Under the pieces are notes generated by a model, which saw only the letters and a list, made by a program, of their open reading frames with translations, did not search any database and had not been told where the DNA came from. Positions 9,372 through 16,519 of a DNA stretch of 25,563 bases are shown here, one piece after another. The first letter of the stretch is position 1, and each line of letters starts with the position of its first letter. This DNA comes from Geobacter sp. (lineage in GTDB: Bacteria > Desulfobacterota > Desulfuromonadia > Geobacterales > Geobacteraceae): positions 1-25,563 of the forward strand of contig DNJC01000147.1 in NCBI GenBank assembly GCA_003490025.1, in the 5' to 3' direction. The position numbers were made by a program, and so were the translations under genes.

Positions 9372-10210
9372 AACGATCCCCGAAAACCCATGTCGATTTT
9401 CGTCTTCTCCCACCAGTACTCACACCTGGTTTCTGCGCCGAAGCCTTGGCGAAGGCGGATGCCATGGCGAAGGCAAAAGCCTTGGCGAAGGGGCAAGAGA
9501 GCCGGGGCGGGGGAAGGTCCCTTTACCTGCTTCTGGCCCTCGGGCTCGCGCTCCTGGCCGGGTGCGCAACCGGTGGCAAGGCTGTCAAGGCCAAGCCCGT
9601 CGACAGCACGCCCGTTCTGGCTGCGAAGTTCGTCCCGCCGCCGACGCGGCCCTCGGTGAAGCGATTGGCGGACGGCAGGGAAGGCTTTGTCATCAGTGAA
9701 CCGTCCAAACTGGATTCGCAGTCGCGGGCGGAGTTCGAAGAGGCCAACGCGATGCTCAAGAAAGGCGAGTACCAAAAGAGCGTCGAACTGCTGGAGAAGG
9801 TGATCGCACGGTCGCCCACACTCACGGCGCCCCGTATCAACATCGCGAACGCGTACAGCCACCTGAACAAGCCGGAGCAGGCCGAGCAGCACCTGAAAGC
9901 CGCCTTGGAGGCGGTTCCCGGGCATCCGGTGGCGAGCAACGACTACGGCTTGCTGTTACGCAAGGCGGGACGTTTTGCCGAGGCCCGGGTCGTGTACGAG
10001 AAGTCGCTGGCAGGGTTCCCCGAATATCATCCACTGGAGAGAAACCTGGCGATCCTTTGCGATCTCTATCTGAAAGACCTCGCCTGTGCGAAAGAGCATT
10101 ACGAGACCTACAGCAAGGCGATGCCCAAGGAGAAGCAGGTTACCTTGTGGATTGCCGATCTGCAGACCCGTACCGGACATTTGGCGATGCAGATCGCGCC
10201 GGTACAGTAA
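9368..10210 (+). CDS. TPR lipoprotein with a disrupted, extended N-terminus
   Basis: 280 residues. The start ATG 9368 overlaps the previous stop (ATGA) and has GGGAGG at 9357-9362, so it is well supported. The lipoprotein signal SLYLLLALGLALLAGC places the lipidated Cys at residue 66, far later than usual. Residues 4-50 (MKR, then PKTHVDF... to ...GGGR) look inserted: removing them gives MKRSLYLLLALGLALLAGC, an ordinary signal with Cys at 19. An internal ATG at 9464 could also serve as a start. Residues ~115-230 form TPRs (EFEEANAMLKKGEYQKSVELL, RINIANAYSHLNKPEQAEQHL, YGLLLRKAGRFAEARVVYEKS). It is probably an outer-membrane-anchored accessory scaffold of the same machine. Confidence 0.87.
   Translation: MKRSPKTHVDFRLLPPVLTPGFCAEALAKADAMAKAKALAKGQESRGGGRSLYLLLALGLALLAGCATGGKAVKAKPVDSTPVLAAKFVPPPTRPSVKRLADGREGFVISEPSKLDSQSRAEFEEANAMLKKGEYQKSVELLEKVIARSPTLTAPRINIANAYSHLNKPEQAEQHLKAALEAVPGHPVASNDYGLLLRKAGRFAEARVVYEKSLAGFPEYHPLERNLAILCDLYLKDLACAKEHYETYSKAMPKEKQVTLWIADLQTRTGHLAMQIAPVQ
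9443..9496 (+). repeat. 18-bp in-frame tandem repeat in a lipoprotein N-terminus
   Basis: Three units begin at 9443, 9461 and 9479, each with the core GCCWTGGCGAAGG, itself an imperfect palindrome. They encode ALAKAD, AMAKAK and ALAKGQ. The repeat lies within the 141-bp segment that appears inserted between the start codon and the hydrophobic signal core. Confidence 0.8.
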
Positions 10211-10226
10211 ATTAAAGGAGAAACCC

Positions 10227-10610
10227 ATGTGGCCAAAGCTGCTTTTCTGCATCTTCTTGATCGTGTTTCCGGTCGCCATAGTTGTGGGGCAAGACGATGG
10301 ACCCATCGGTCCGGTTGACCCGGGCGCCAAGGTGCCCGCGGCTATGGCCAATAATTCCGGCGACCCGGATGCCAAGATGGTCTCGGGCATGTCGATCCTC
10401 GGCAACAAGGAAGCACCGATGTCGCTTTTCATCGTTCCCTGGAAGACCTCGGAACTCGGCGCGGAGACGAACCTCACCAGGACCCTGAACGAGCGTCGCA
10501 TGCCGGTGGATCGGGAAGTCTTCCTGCGGGAGATCGCTTTTTACGAAGTCGGCGCCGGCAGCAAGGGCTCGTCACCGGCGGCAGTCCCCCAACTCTTCAA
10601 GTCACGTTAA
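10227..10610 (+). CDS. Small exported protein of unknown function in the Glt-like operon
   Basis: 127 residues. ATG 10227 follows AAAGGAG (10214-10220) at a good distance; longer in-frame starts upstream would run into the preceding gene. Residues 1-21 are a signal peptide (hydrophobic LLFCIFLIVFPVAIVV, then GQDD). The mature part is short and polar, with no domain I recognise; the middle reads MSILGNKEAPMSLFIVPWKT, and the end is Ser/Pro-rich. It lies between the TPR lipoprotein and TolQ genes, 60 bp before the latter, so a structural role in the same complex is plausible but not shown. Confidence 0.82.
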   Translation: MWPKLLFCIFLIVFPVAIVVGQDDGPIGPVDPGAKVPAAMANNSGDPDAKMVSGMSILGNKEAPMSLFIVPWKTSELGAETNLTRTLNERRMPVDREVFLREIAFYEVGAGSKGSSPAAVPQLFKSR

Positions 10611-10670
10611 ACACCGCATTGTGCGGATCAAACGACCAAAGGCAAGGTCAAGCAGGCAAGGAGGCAAGTG

Positions 10671-11306
10671 ATGCACACGATAGTAAGGTTTTTTCAGATG
10701 GGCGGGTTCTTCATGTTCCCTATTCTGTTGGTGCTGGCGGCCGGTATCGCCATCTCCGTCGAGCGCTGGATCCATCTGAATCGCGTCAAGAAGGAAAACC
10801 GCCAGATGTGGGACCAGGTGCAGCCGGTGCTGGCATTGGGCGATTTCGACAAGGCCCGGGAACTGGTGAGCGAGGATAACTCGGCCATCTCGCAGATGCT
10901 GGCGATGGGGTTGGCGCGCCAGGGGGCGGTCAGACGGCGGGAAGACATAGAAATCGCCATGGAAGAGAGCCTGATGGAGATCATCCCCCAGCTGGAAAAG
11001 CGCACACCGTACCTGGCGCTGCTCTCGAACATCGCCACCCTGTTCGGACTGCTCGGCACCATCATGGGTCTTATCACCGCCTTCACCGCGGTTGCCAGTG
11101 CGAGCCCCGCCGAAAAAGCGGCACTGCTCGCGGCCAGCATCTCGGAGGCGATGAACTGCACCGCTTTCGGCCTGATGTCCGCCATCCCGCTTTTGCTGAT
11201 CCATGCCCGCCTGTCGACGACCACGGGCCAGATCGTGGGGAGCCTGGAGATGGTATCGGTAAAGGCGCTCAACTCCATCTCCACCTTTACCAAGCGCGCA
11301 TATTGA
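10671..11306 (+). CDS. TolQ/ExbB/MotA-family proton-channel protein (AglR-like)
   Basis: 211 residues. ATG 10671 is chosen over GTG 10668 because AAGGAGG ends at about 10664, six bases before the ATG. Three membrane segments are visible: residues ~11-31 (FFMFPILLVLAAGIAISVE), ~118-140 (LLSNIATLFGLLGTIMGLI) and ~160-185. The Gly-rich TLFGLLGTIMGLITAF motif is diagnostic of the TolQ/ExbB/MotA family. Known family members form a pentamer around a TolR/ExbD dimer and use the proton gradient to move periplasmic partners. Two TolR-like genes follow directly, as for AglR with AglQ/AglS in Myxococcus. Confidence 0.93.
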   Translation: MHTIVRFFQMGGFFMFPILLVLAAGIAISVERWIHLNRVKKENRQMWDQVQPVLALGDFDKARELVSEDNSAISQMLAMGLARQGAVRRREDIEIAMEESLMEIIPQLEKRTPYLALLSNIATLFGLLGTIMGLITAFTAVASASPAEKAALLAASISEAMNCTAFGLMSAIPLLLIHARLSTTTGQIVGSLEMVSVKALNSISTFTKRAY

Positions 11307-11354
11307 CAGAGCCTACATTCATGTTGCCAAGCACCAATTTGACAGGAGCCGGTT

Positions 11355-11855
11355 ATGGCCAGACGTAGAAAGAGACAGAAGGAACAGATCGAAACGGACA
11401 TCATGGAGGTCTTGAACCTGACGCCGATGATGGATGTTTTCACCGTTCTGGTGGTTTTTCTGCTCATCACGGCGGTCTTTACGAGCATCACCATCATGGA
11501 ATTGAGTGTCCCGACCAGCGCCGGCGCATCGGCTGCCAGCAAGCCGAATTTCGCCATAGAGGTGATTGTGCGCAAGGCAGGGCTCGAGATTGCCAACGGG
11601 AAGTCCGTGGAGGCCGTGATCCCCAAGAAAGACGACAAGTACGATCTTGAGAAGCTTTCCGAAATGCTGCGTACCATCAAGGCCCAGTACCCGGGAAAGG
11701 AAGACGCGACGGTTTTGATGGAGCCGAAGGTCGAATACGATCACCTGGTTCAGGTCATGGATACGGTGCGGAGCGCCGAGGTGCGGGCGCCGGGGAGCAA
11801 AGAGGCCGAGAAGATCGTTCTCTTTCCGAAGATATCCATAGGAGACGCACCATGA
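11355..11855 (+). CDS. TolR/ExbD-family protein, first copy
   Basis: 166 residues, start ATG 11355 with AGGAG at 11344-11348. A basic cytoplasmic N-terminus (MARRRKRQK) precedes one membrane helix, residues ~22-45. The helix contains the conserved Asp (D27 in NLTPMMDVFTVLVVFLL) that carries protons in TolR/ExbD. The periplasmic part (~50-166) has the TolR-like fold, with YDLEKLSEMLRTIKAQYPGK and a VLMEPKVEYDHLVQVMD stretch. It overlaps the second TolR-like gene by ATGA. It is expected to dimerise inside the TolQ pentamer and contact the peptidoglycan or the TonB-like partner. Confidence 0.93.
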   Translation: MARRRKRQKEQIETDIMEVLNLTPMMDVFTVLVVFLLITAVFTSITIMELSVPTSAGASAASKPNFAIEVIVRKAGLEIANGKSVEAVIPKKDDKYDLEKLSEMLRTIKAQYPGKEDATVLMEPKVEYDHLVQVMDTVRSAEVRAPGSKEAEKIVLFPKISIGDAP

Positions 11856-12349
11856 GAGAAACTAGGCGCATGAAGCGGCTGGAGCGCAACAGCAACCGCC
11901 GCCAGGCATTTCTGAACCTGATACCGATGCTGGATGTCCTTTCGGTTCTCGTGTTCTTTCTGCTTTTCCACTCGTTCAATGGCGACATGCCGGAACAGCG
12001 GCTCGCTCTGCCCAATTCCGTGGTCGAGACGAAGCCAAGGGGAACCGTGGTGGTCTCGGTCACCCCCGAAGCGGTCGTGGTGCAGGGCCTGACCGTGGCC
12101 AGGACGGCCGATCTTTACGACGACCGCGTCGTGACGGTTCGCGAAGTGACGCAGCGGCTGGACCAGATTGAAAGCAGTCTGAACAAAGTAAGGACCAAGC
12201 CAGCTGCCGAAAACGAAACCAAGGAAATCACCCTGCTGGCCGATAAAACGATTCCGTTCAAGGTGCTTAAAAAAATAATGACAAGCTGCACGGCTTCTGG
12301 ATACGGGAAGATTTCCCTTGCCGTCATCCAGAAACCGTCGCACGCCTAG
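11852..12349 (+). CDS. TolR/ExbD-family protein, second copy
   Basis: 165 residues; ATG 11852 overlaps the previous stop and has AGGAG at 11840-11844. ATG at residue 7 is a weaker alternative. A basic N-terminus is followed by a single membrane helix with the proton-binding Asp (D28 in NLIPMLDVLSVLVFFLL). The periplasmic domain diverges clearly from the first copy (RLALPNSVVETKPRGTVVVSV, then ITLLADKTIPFKVLKKIM). Two different TolR proteins beside one TolQ match the AglR/AglQ/AglS arrangement and suggest a heterodimer in one channel, which is inference. Confidence 0.93.
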   Translation: MRETRRMKRLERNSNRRQAFLNLIPMLDVLSVLVFFLLFHSFNGDMPEQRLALPNSVVETKPRGTVVVSVTPEAVVVQGLTVARTADLYDDRVVTVREVTQRLDQIESSLNKVRTKPAAENETKEITLLADKTIPFKVLKKIMTSCTASGYGKISLAVIQKPSHA

Positions 12350-12359
12350 CGGGTGTACT

Positions 12360-13865
12360 GTGGATAAATCGTTACTAGAACAGGAATTGGCGCCGCTGAA
12401 CGCGCAGATCGAGCAGGTGCGGGGAACGCTCGCCAGGCTCGAGGGTGAGATGCGCGCGGCAGAGGCTGAGCTGGAAACCTTTTCCGCCGACCGGCAGCGT
12501 TTCGACGCCCTGCGGGAGGCCTGCAACGTCCTCGATCGGCTCGCCGAGCTGCAAGCCGGCCAACTCTTCTGGGGAGAAGTGCCGGGGGGCGACGATCCCG
12601 CGGGACACATCGCACGGATGCGGAGCCGCATCGCCGGCTTCGACGAGGAAATCCGCGGGGTCCTGGAAAGACAGGCGCAGCTCAAGGCTGAGATCAACCA
12701 GCGCCTCGACGAACTCGACTGCCTGGACGACGAAGTTCACAACACGTATGCCCGTGACGAGCGGCGCGAGGAGGAATTTGTCGTCGAACGGGAACTCTCC
12801 GAGATCCCGGATCGCGAGTCGGTCATGCCCTGGAGTCATGACGGCGAGGTCGAGCGGCGCTACCGCCGCGCCATGTCCACCGCGATGCTCCTCAGCTTGC
12901 TCCTCACTATCGTCGTCCGCATGGTGACCCTACCGCCGCCGGTCCATCCGGTCATCGTCGAAGTCCCGGAACGGCTGGCGATGATGGTCAGGAAGGAAGT
13001 GAAGAAGCCGGAGCCGGTAAAGCCGAAGGAAGAGAAAAAGGAAGAGAAGAAGGAAGCCAAAACGGAAGAGAAAAAAGCGGAGAAGGCAGCAGAGAAAAAA
13101 GAGGAGAAAAAGCACGCCGTGGCCCAGGAGAAGCCGGCGCCGGACAGGCCCAGACCGGCCGCGGTCGAGCAGACGGCCGCACCCAAAAAGTCCCAGAACA
13201 CCGGGGTGCTGGCGTTCAAGGAAAGTTTCAAGGACCTTCTCGATGAAACTCCGGTTCCCAAACTCGGGGCCGAAGCCCGTCTGAGCAGCCTTGCCAACAA
13301 CGCGGCCGGGCAGGCCCAGGCGAGCCGATCCCTGGTGACGATAGCGGGAGGGGCCGGCGGTGCAGGCGGCTATGCCGCAGTCAGCCGCAACGTCGGCAAC
13401 GGCGGCAGCGGCGGGATCGGTTCCGCCGCAGTCAGCCGGAGGGTCGGCGGCGGCGGAGGCAAGGATGGCCGGCTCGGCCGCGGGGACGCCGGCTTCGCCC
13501 AGGTCAAAAGCGGGATCTCTGGTCCCGGGGGGGCGAAAGAGGGGAGGCCGCTCAGCTCCAGCGCCCGTCCGGCCCGAACCGACGAAGAGATCCAGATACT
13601 CTTCGACCGCTACAAGGCTGCTCTCTACCGTATCTACAACACCCAACTGCGCAAGGATCCGACCTTGCGCGGCAAGATGGTGCTACGGATCGCCATCGAA
13701 CCGAGCGGGGCGGTATCCGCCTGCGCGGTGGAGTCCACCAACATGAACGCGACCGAGTTCTGCGACCAGATCGTCGAAAGGGTCCGGAAGTTCAACTTCG
13801 GCCCCAAAGACGGCGTGCCGAGGACGACGATCCTGTATCCGATCGACTTCCTCCCCTCCCGGTGA
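12360..13865 (+). CDS. TonB/AgmX-like energy-transducing protein with cytoplasmic coiled coil
   Basis: I prefer GTG 12360 (501 residues), ten bases after the tolR-like stop, over TTG 12318, which would overlap that gene by 32 bp. Neither has a strong ribosome binding site, so coupling is likely. Residues ~1-160 are a charged cytoplasmic coiled coil. Residues ~171-189 form one membrane helix (AMLLSLLLTIVV). Residues ~205-250 are a Lys/Glu/Pro tract like the periplasm-spanning linker of TonB. Residues ~325-375 are Gly-rich. The last ~90 residues are a TonB/AgmX-PglI-type C-terminal domain (KMVLRIAIEPSGAVSACAVE, ending TTILYPIDFLPSR). GltG and GltJ of Myxococcus have the same order: cytoplasmic domain, membrane helix, linker, TonB domain. 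It likely transmits motor motion to periplasmic or outer-membrane partners. Confidence 0.88.
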   Translation: MDKSLLEQELAPLNAQIEQVRGTLARLEGEMRAAEAELETFSADRQRFDALREACNVLDRLAELQAGQLFWGEVPGGDDPAGHIARMRSRIAGFDEEIRGVLERQAQLKAEINQRLDELDCLDDEVHNTYARDERREEEFVVERELSEIPDRESVMPWSHDGEVERRYRRAMSTAMLLSLLLTIVVRMVTLPPPVHPVIVEVPERLAMMVRKEVKKPEPVKPKEEKKEEKKEAKTEEKKAEKAAEKKEEKKHAVAQEKPAPDRPRPAAVEQTAAPKKSQNTGVLAFKESFKDLLDETPVPKLGAEARLSSLANNAAGQAQASRSLVTIAGGAGGAGGYAAVSRNVGNGGSGGIGSAAVSRRVGGGGGKDGRLGRGDAGFAQVKSGISGPGGAKEGRPLSSSARPARTDEEIQILFDRYKAALYRIYNTQLRKDPTLRGKMVLRIAIEPSGAVSACAVESTNMNATEFCDQIVERVRKFNFGPKDGVPRTTILYPIDFLPSR

Positions 13866-13912
13866 GGCTGGGACCGACTCGACGCAAATTCGATAAACAG
13901 GAGGTAGCACCT

Positions 13913-14443
13913 ATGAGACGTTTGATCTTCACCTGCCTGGCCATTTCACTTCTCGCGCCAATGGCAGCCTTCGCCGGCGGACTCGACGGTTTTCTCGCCA
14001 ATGTCAATATCCAGGCCCAGGCCAACCTGCCGTCGTTTTCGGTCAGACTCAGTACCCAGTTCGGCGTGCCGGTCCCGAGGGTCCAGGCCATCATCCAGGC
14101 GGTTCCGCAGCCCGCGGACGCCTTCATGATTTTGCAGCTCGGCCAGATGTCGGGGAGAGAGCCGGACCGGGTTCTGGCCGTCTACGGCCCGAACAAGAAG
14201 AAAGGGTGGGGAGCCATTGCCAAGGAGCTGGGAATAAAGCCCGGCTCAGCCGAGTTCCATGCCCTCAAGAACGGAGACCTGCACTTTACAGGTCAACCTT
14301 CAGGCTCCGGGGGCGGTCACGGCGGTGGCAAAGGTGGCAACGGTGGCAAAGGCGGTGGGCACGGCGGTGGCAAAGGCAACGGGGGTGGTCACGGCGGTGG
14401 AGGAGGGCACGGCGGTGGTCACGGCAGGGGGCACGACAAGTAG
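13913..14443 (+). CDS. Secreted protein with Gly/His/Lys-rich tail
   Basis: ATG 13913 is supported by CAGGAGGT (13898-13905), which makes the GTG at 13862 unlikely. 176 residues. Signal peptide residues 1-22 (RRLIFTCLAISLLAPMAAFA). A compact domain follows (~23-125) with VPVPRVQAIIQAVPQPADAF, MILQLGQMSGREPDRVLAVY and KGWGAIAKELGIKPGSAEFH; I recognise this only as a hypothetical family that I associate with Geobacter-like genomes. The last ~48 residues consist almost only of Gly with regularly placed His, Lys and Asn (GGGH and GGGK units), encoded by GC-rich DNA repeats. Such a tail could bind metals or polyanions. It sits 47 bp after the TonB-like gene, probably the last gene of the operon. 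Confidence 0.85.
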   Translation: MRRLIFTCLAISLLAPMAAFAGGLDGFLANVNIQAQANLPSFSVRLSTQFGVPVPRVQAIIQAVPQPADAFMILQLGQMSGREPDRVLAVYGPNKKKGWGAIAKELGIKPGSAEFHALKNGDLHFTGQPSGSGGGHGGGKGGNGGKGGGHGGGKGNGGGHGGGGGHGGGHGRGHDK

Positions 14444-14457
14444 ACGTCCCGCAGATC

Positions 14458-14576
14458 TCCCCTCCTCTTCAAGTAGAGGGTCAGGGGCACTGCTATTAAG
14501 CTAACAAATTAGCGACCATCTTCCGCTGTACGTCCTCCCCCTTCAAGGGGGAGGACAGGAGGGGGATGGGGTAACT
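14458..14576. repeat. REP-like repeat remnants after the operon
   Basis: Two palindromic units of the CCTCCCCCTTCAAGGGGGAGG family are seen. The first is degenerate (about 14458-14490). The second (14533-14575) has ten-base arms around a single central C and the G-rich tail ending GATGGGGT. The second is the intergenic counterpart of the copy inside the TPR lipoprotein gene at 6444. Its position just after the operon allows a role in transcription end or mRNA 3' protection. Confidence 0.7.
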
Positions 14577-14934
14577 TCTGATAGCCGAAGATCATCTCTA
14601 GTCAGGAAAATAGTCCAACAATCCGTAGCCTTTTAATGGCCTTAGGCGCCTCCACTTTTACCCTCTGCCAAGAAGAAAAGGAGGAGGGGAAACAGGTGTT
14701 GGGGGAAAGGGAGCTTAGCTCACAGCGCATTGAGGGGTTTACCCCATGTGGTGGGTGCTTTCGCCCAGAACGCTTTGGTCGGGTTCGCCGTATCGCTCAT
14801 CTAGCCAGCGCCACGGCGAGAAATATACTTCCCTTAGTTGATTTTTTATTGATTAAATAACGCTGCTGGTTGAGCTGCTCAAGTAAAACCGCACACTTAT
14901 AGAGACAATACTTATCATAAATCATGCATACTTT

Positions 14935-14947
14935 TATCAAGTAATTG
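14935..14947 (+). promoter_or_regulatory. Candidate IHF-binding site
   Basis: TATCAAGTAATTG fits WATCAANNNNTTR exactly and lies in AT-rich DNA about 200 bp upstream of a candidate sigma-54 promoter. Sigma-54 promoters often need DNA bending by IHF, but this is farther upstream than usual. Chance occurrence in AT-rich DNA is possible. Confidence 0.35.
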
Positions 14948-15100
14948 TAGCTATTACTTCTCCATATTTTACAGGACGATTCTACTTGTATCTGGAAAAC
15001 TGCATATTATCCCCTATCTGAACTTCTTCCCCTTCTGCCGATAACCTCACCAGCGTAACTCAGAAAAAAGTCCTCTTTCGACAGTATTTCATTTCCTTTA

Positions 15101-15113
15101 ATATTCCGAATAT
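15101..15113. promoter_or_regulatory. Candidate operator palindrome
   Basis: ATATTC-C-GAATAT is a perfect 6+1+6 palindrome, 31 bases upstream of the candidate -24 element. It could be a regulator-binding site; no factor can be named. Confidence 0.3.
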
Positions 15114-15144
15114 CTTAAAAAAATTTTCATTTTCACGCTCGCGC

Positions 15145-15160
15145 TGGAATTACCTTTGCA
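15145..15160 (+). promoter_or_regulatory. Candidate sigma-54 (-24/-12) promoter of the cytochrome gene
   Basis: TGGAATTACCTTTGCA has GG and GC ten bases apart plus the TTGCA of the -12 box; only the middle CAC of the -24 consensus is not matched. Predicted transcription would start near 15172, giving a leader of about 140 nt before ATG 15315. Sigma-54 control of cytochrome and pilin genes is known in Geobacter; here it is a sequence prediction. Confidence 0.5.
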
Positions 15161-15314
15161 ATAATCGATCGTCAACAGCTTTTACTCGACGATAAATTGC
15201 TGCATTCAATAGCAATAACGCCCGCGTCAAAAAGGTCCGAAGAGGAGGTGAGCCAGGGCAAGGGACGGCGACGTGGCGAGTGCATATCACACCATCCCAA
15301 AAGGAGAAAATGGC

Positions 15315-16367
15315 ATGAAAAGAGGAATCATCCTTACCTTGGTAGCGGCACTGGCAATTTCTGCCTCCGTAGCGTACGCCGGCAAACCCGGCGGCGGCGG
15401 GACTGCTTCCACCAACCTGATCGTAGGTCGCCCGGCGAAGGGTATGTACTGCGCCGACCCGGCCGGCTGGATCACCAACGGCTACAACGGCGCCAACGGC
15501 ATCTACGTCTGGAACAACGGCACCCCGGTCAAGGCCCAGGATATGAACGTCGACGGCCTCCTGGTTACTCCCTCCACCGGAATGACCTACTCCATCCCCT
15601 CGACCGGCCAGACCGGCACCCTGACCCTGACCGACAGCATCAACAAGGTCTACAGCGCGACCCCGACCAGCATCGCCGCAGACAAGGTCTACACCCAGAC
15701 CGATACGGCAATCAACTACACCGCGGAAGGCAAGACTTTCCCCGGCGTGATCCGCCGCTGGAATGCCAAGTGCGACGGCTGCCACGCCACGCCGCCGGCA
15801 CACGCCATGGCCAACAAGGCGACCACCCCCGGCATCTCCCTTTGCCGCAACTGCCACGCCCTGGGTGACAGGATGAAGACCTCCCACTGGAACAGGGTCC
15901 CCAACAACACCACTTCTGACGCCTGCTACGCCTGCCACCCGTCCCCCTGCTACTCCGGTATCCACCAGGGCAAGTTCCCCGGCGATTCCATCGGCTGCGT
16001 GAGCTGCCACGGCGACCTGACCAAAGCACCGCTGGGGCAGATGAAGGTGCCCGGACAGCTCGGCTTCCCGACCTGCCAGGACTGCCACGTCAGCGCGAAC
16101 CGTCAGCCCGTACCCTACGCAACCAACACCAACGTCGAGTACAAGAGTTCTGTGGGCCACGGCAGAAGGTTGAGCGGTGCCGCCAAGGTTCTCTGCATCA
16201 CCTGCCACAACTCGATGCACATGGAAACCAAGCCGCTGAGCTGGGGTGACGGCGTCAACAACAACTGCGAGAAGTGCCACACCACCAAGCCGTACGCCGG
16301 CAACATGGGAGACACCTGCGGGTCATGCCACGAGGACTCCTTCAACCCGCACCTCGTAGTGAAGTAG
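15315..16367 (+). CDS. Secreted octahaem c-type cytochrome
   Basis: Start ATG 15315 is supported by AAAGGAG at 15300-15306; the earlier frame start at 15273 lacks this. 350 residues. Signal peptide 1-22 (GIILTLVAALAISASVAYA). Residues ~23-150 are haem-free and rich in Thr, Gly and Asn. From residue 153 to 339 there are eight CXXCH haem sites: CDGCH, CRNCH, CYACH, CVSCH, CQDCH, CITCH, CEKCH and CGSCH. Several further His residues could be distal ligands. Haem attachment occurs in the periplasm; such proteins carry electrons across the periplasm or outside the cell in metal-reducing Geobacter relatives. I cannot match it to a named Omc protein. It has its own promoter candidate and a strong terminator, so it is probably monocistronic. 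Confidence 0.93.
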   Translation: MKRGIILTLVAALAISASVAYAGKPGGGGTASTNLIVGRPAKGMYCADPAGWITNGYNGANGIYVWNNGTPVKAQDMNVDGLLVTPSTGMTYSIPSTGQTGTLTLTDSINKVYSATPTSIAADKVYTQTDTAINYTAEGKTFPGVIRRWNAKCDGCHATPPAHAMANKATTPGISLCRNCHALGDRMKTSHWNRVPNNTTSDACYACHPSPCYSGIHQGKFPGDSIGCVSCHGDLTKAPLGQMKVPGQLGFPTCQDCHVSANRQPVPYATNTNVEYKSSVGHGRRLSGAAKVLCITCHNSMHMETKPLSWGDGVNNNCEKCHTTKPYAGNMGDTCGSCHEDSFNPHLVVK

Positions 16368-16408
16368 GCAGCAGCTTCGTTGCAGTTCCAGTTGTTTGCA
16401 AAGCGATT

Positions 16409-16435
16409 GGCCGCACCCTCGGGTGCGGCCTCTTT
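16409..16435 (+). terminator. Intrinsic terminator of the cytochrome gene
   Basis: Perfect inverted repeat GGCCGCACCC (16409-16418) and GGGTGCGGCC (16421-16430), closing on a CTCG tetraloop, then TCTTTC. It lies 42 bases after the stop codon. The U-run is short but the stem is very stable. Confidence 0.8.
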
Positions 16436-16519
16436 CAAGGCCGCCGGTGCAGTATTGGCGGTATACAGGTTTCAGCACCTGGTATCCCAGCCGCGCCACG
16501 TGATAAAGGAGATAGATGC

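Larger units (their letters stand above)
14577..15140. other. Gene-free AT-rich stretch before the cytochrome gene
   Basis: No convincing gene. A 74-codon frame at 14636-14860 has no ribosome binding site and no recognisable domain. Base composition changes sharply from about 14830 on to AT-rich. Within it are a small hairpin (AAGTAAT...ATTACTT, 14939-14959), an IHF-like site and a perfect short palindrome, listed separately. The stretch is likely the control region of the cytochrome gene. Confidence 0.6.

Noticed and set aside
14636..14860. Possible 74-residue protein between operon and cytochrome
   Set aside because: No ribosome binding site, no domain, composition changes within it, and it lies in repeat-derived intergenic DNA.
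15172..15314. c-di-GMP or cyclic AMP-GMP (GEMM) riboswitch before the cytochrome gene
   Set aside because: Such riboswitches precede cytochrome genes in Geobacter, but the required AAACC and GACGCAAAGCC motifs are absent here.
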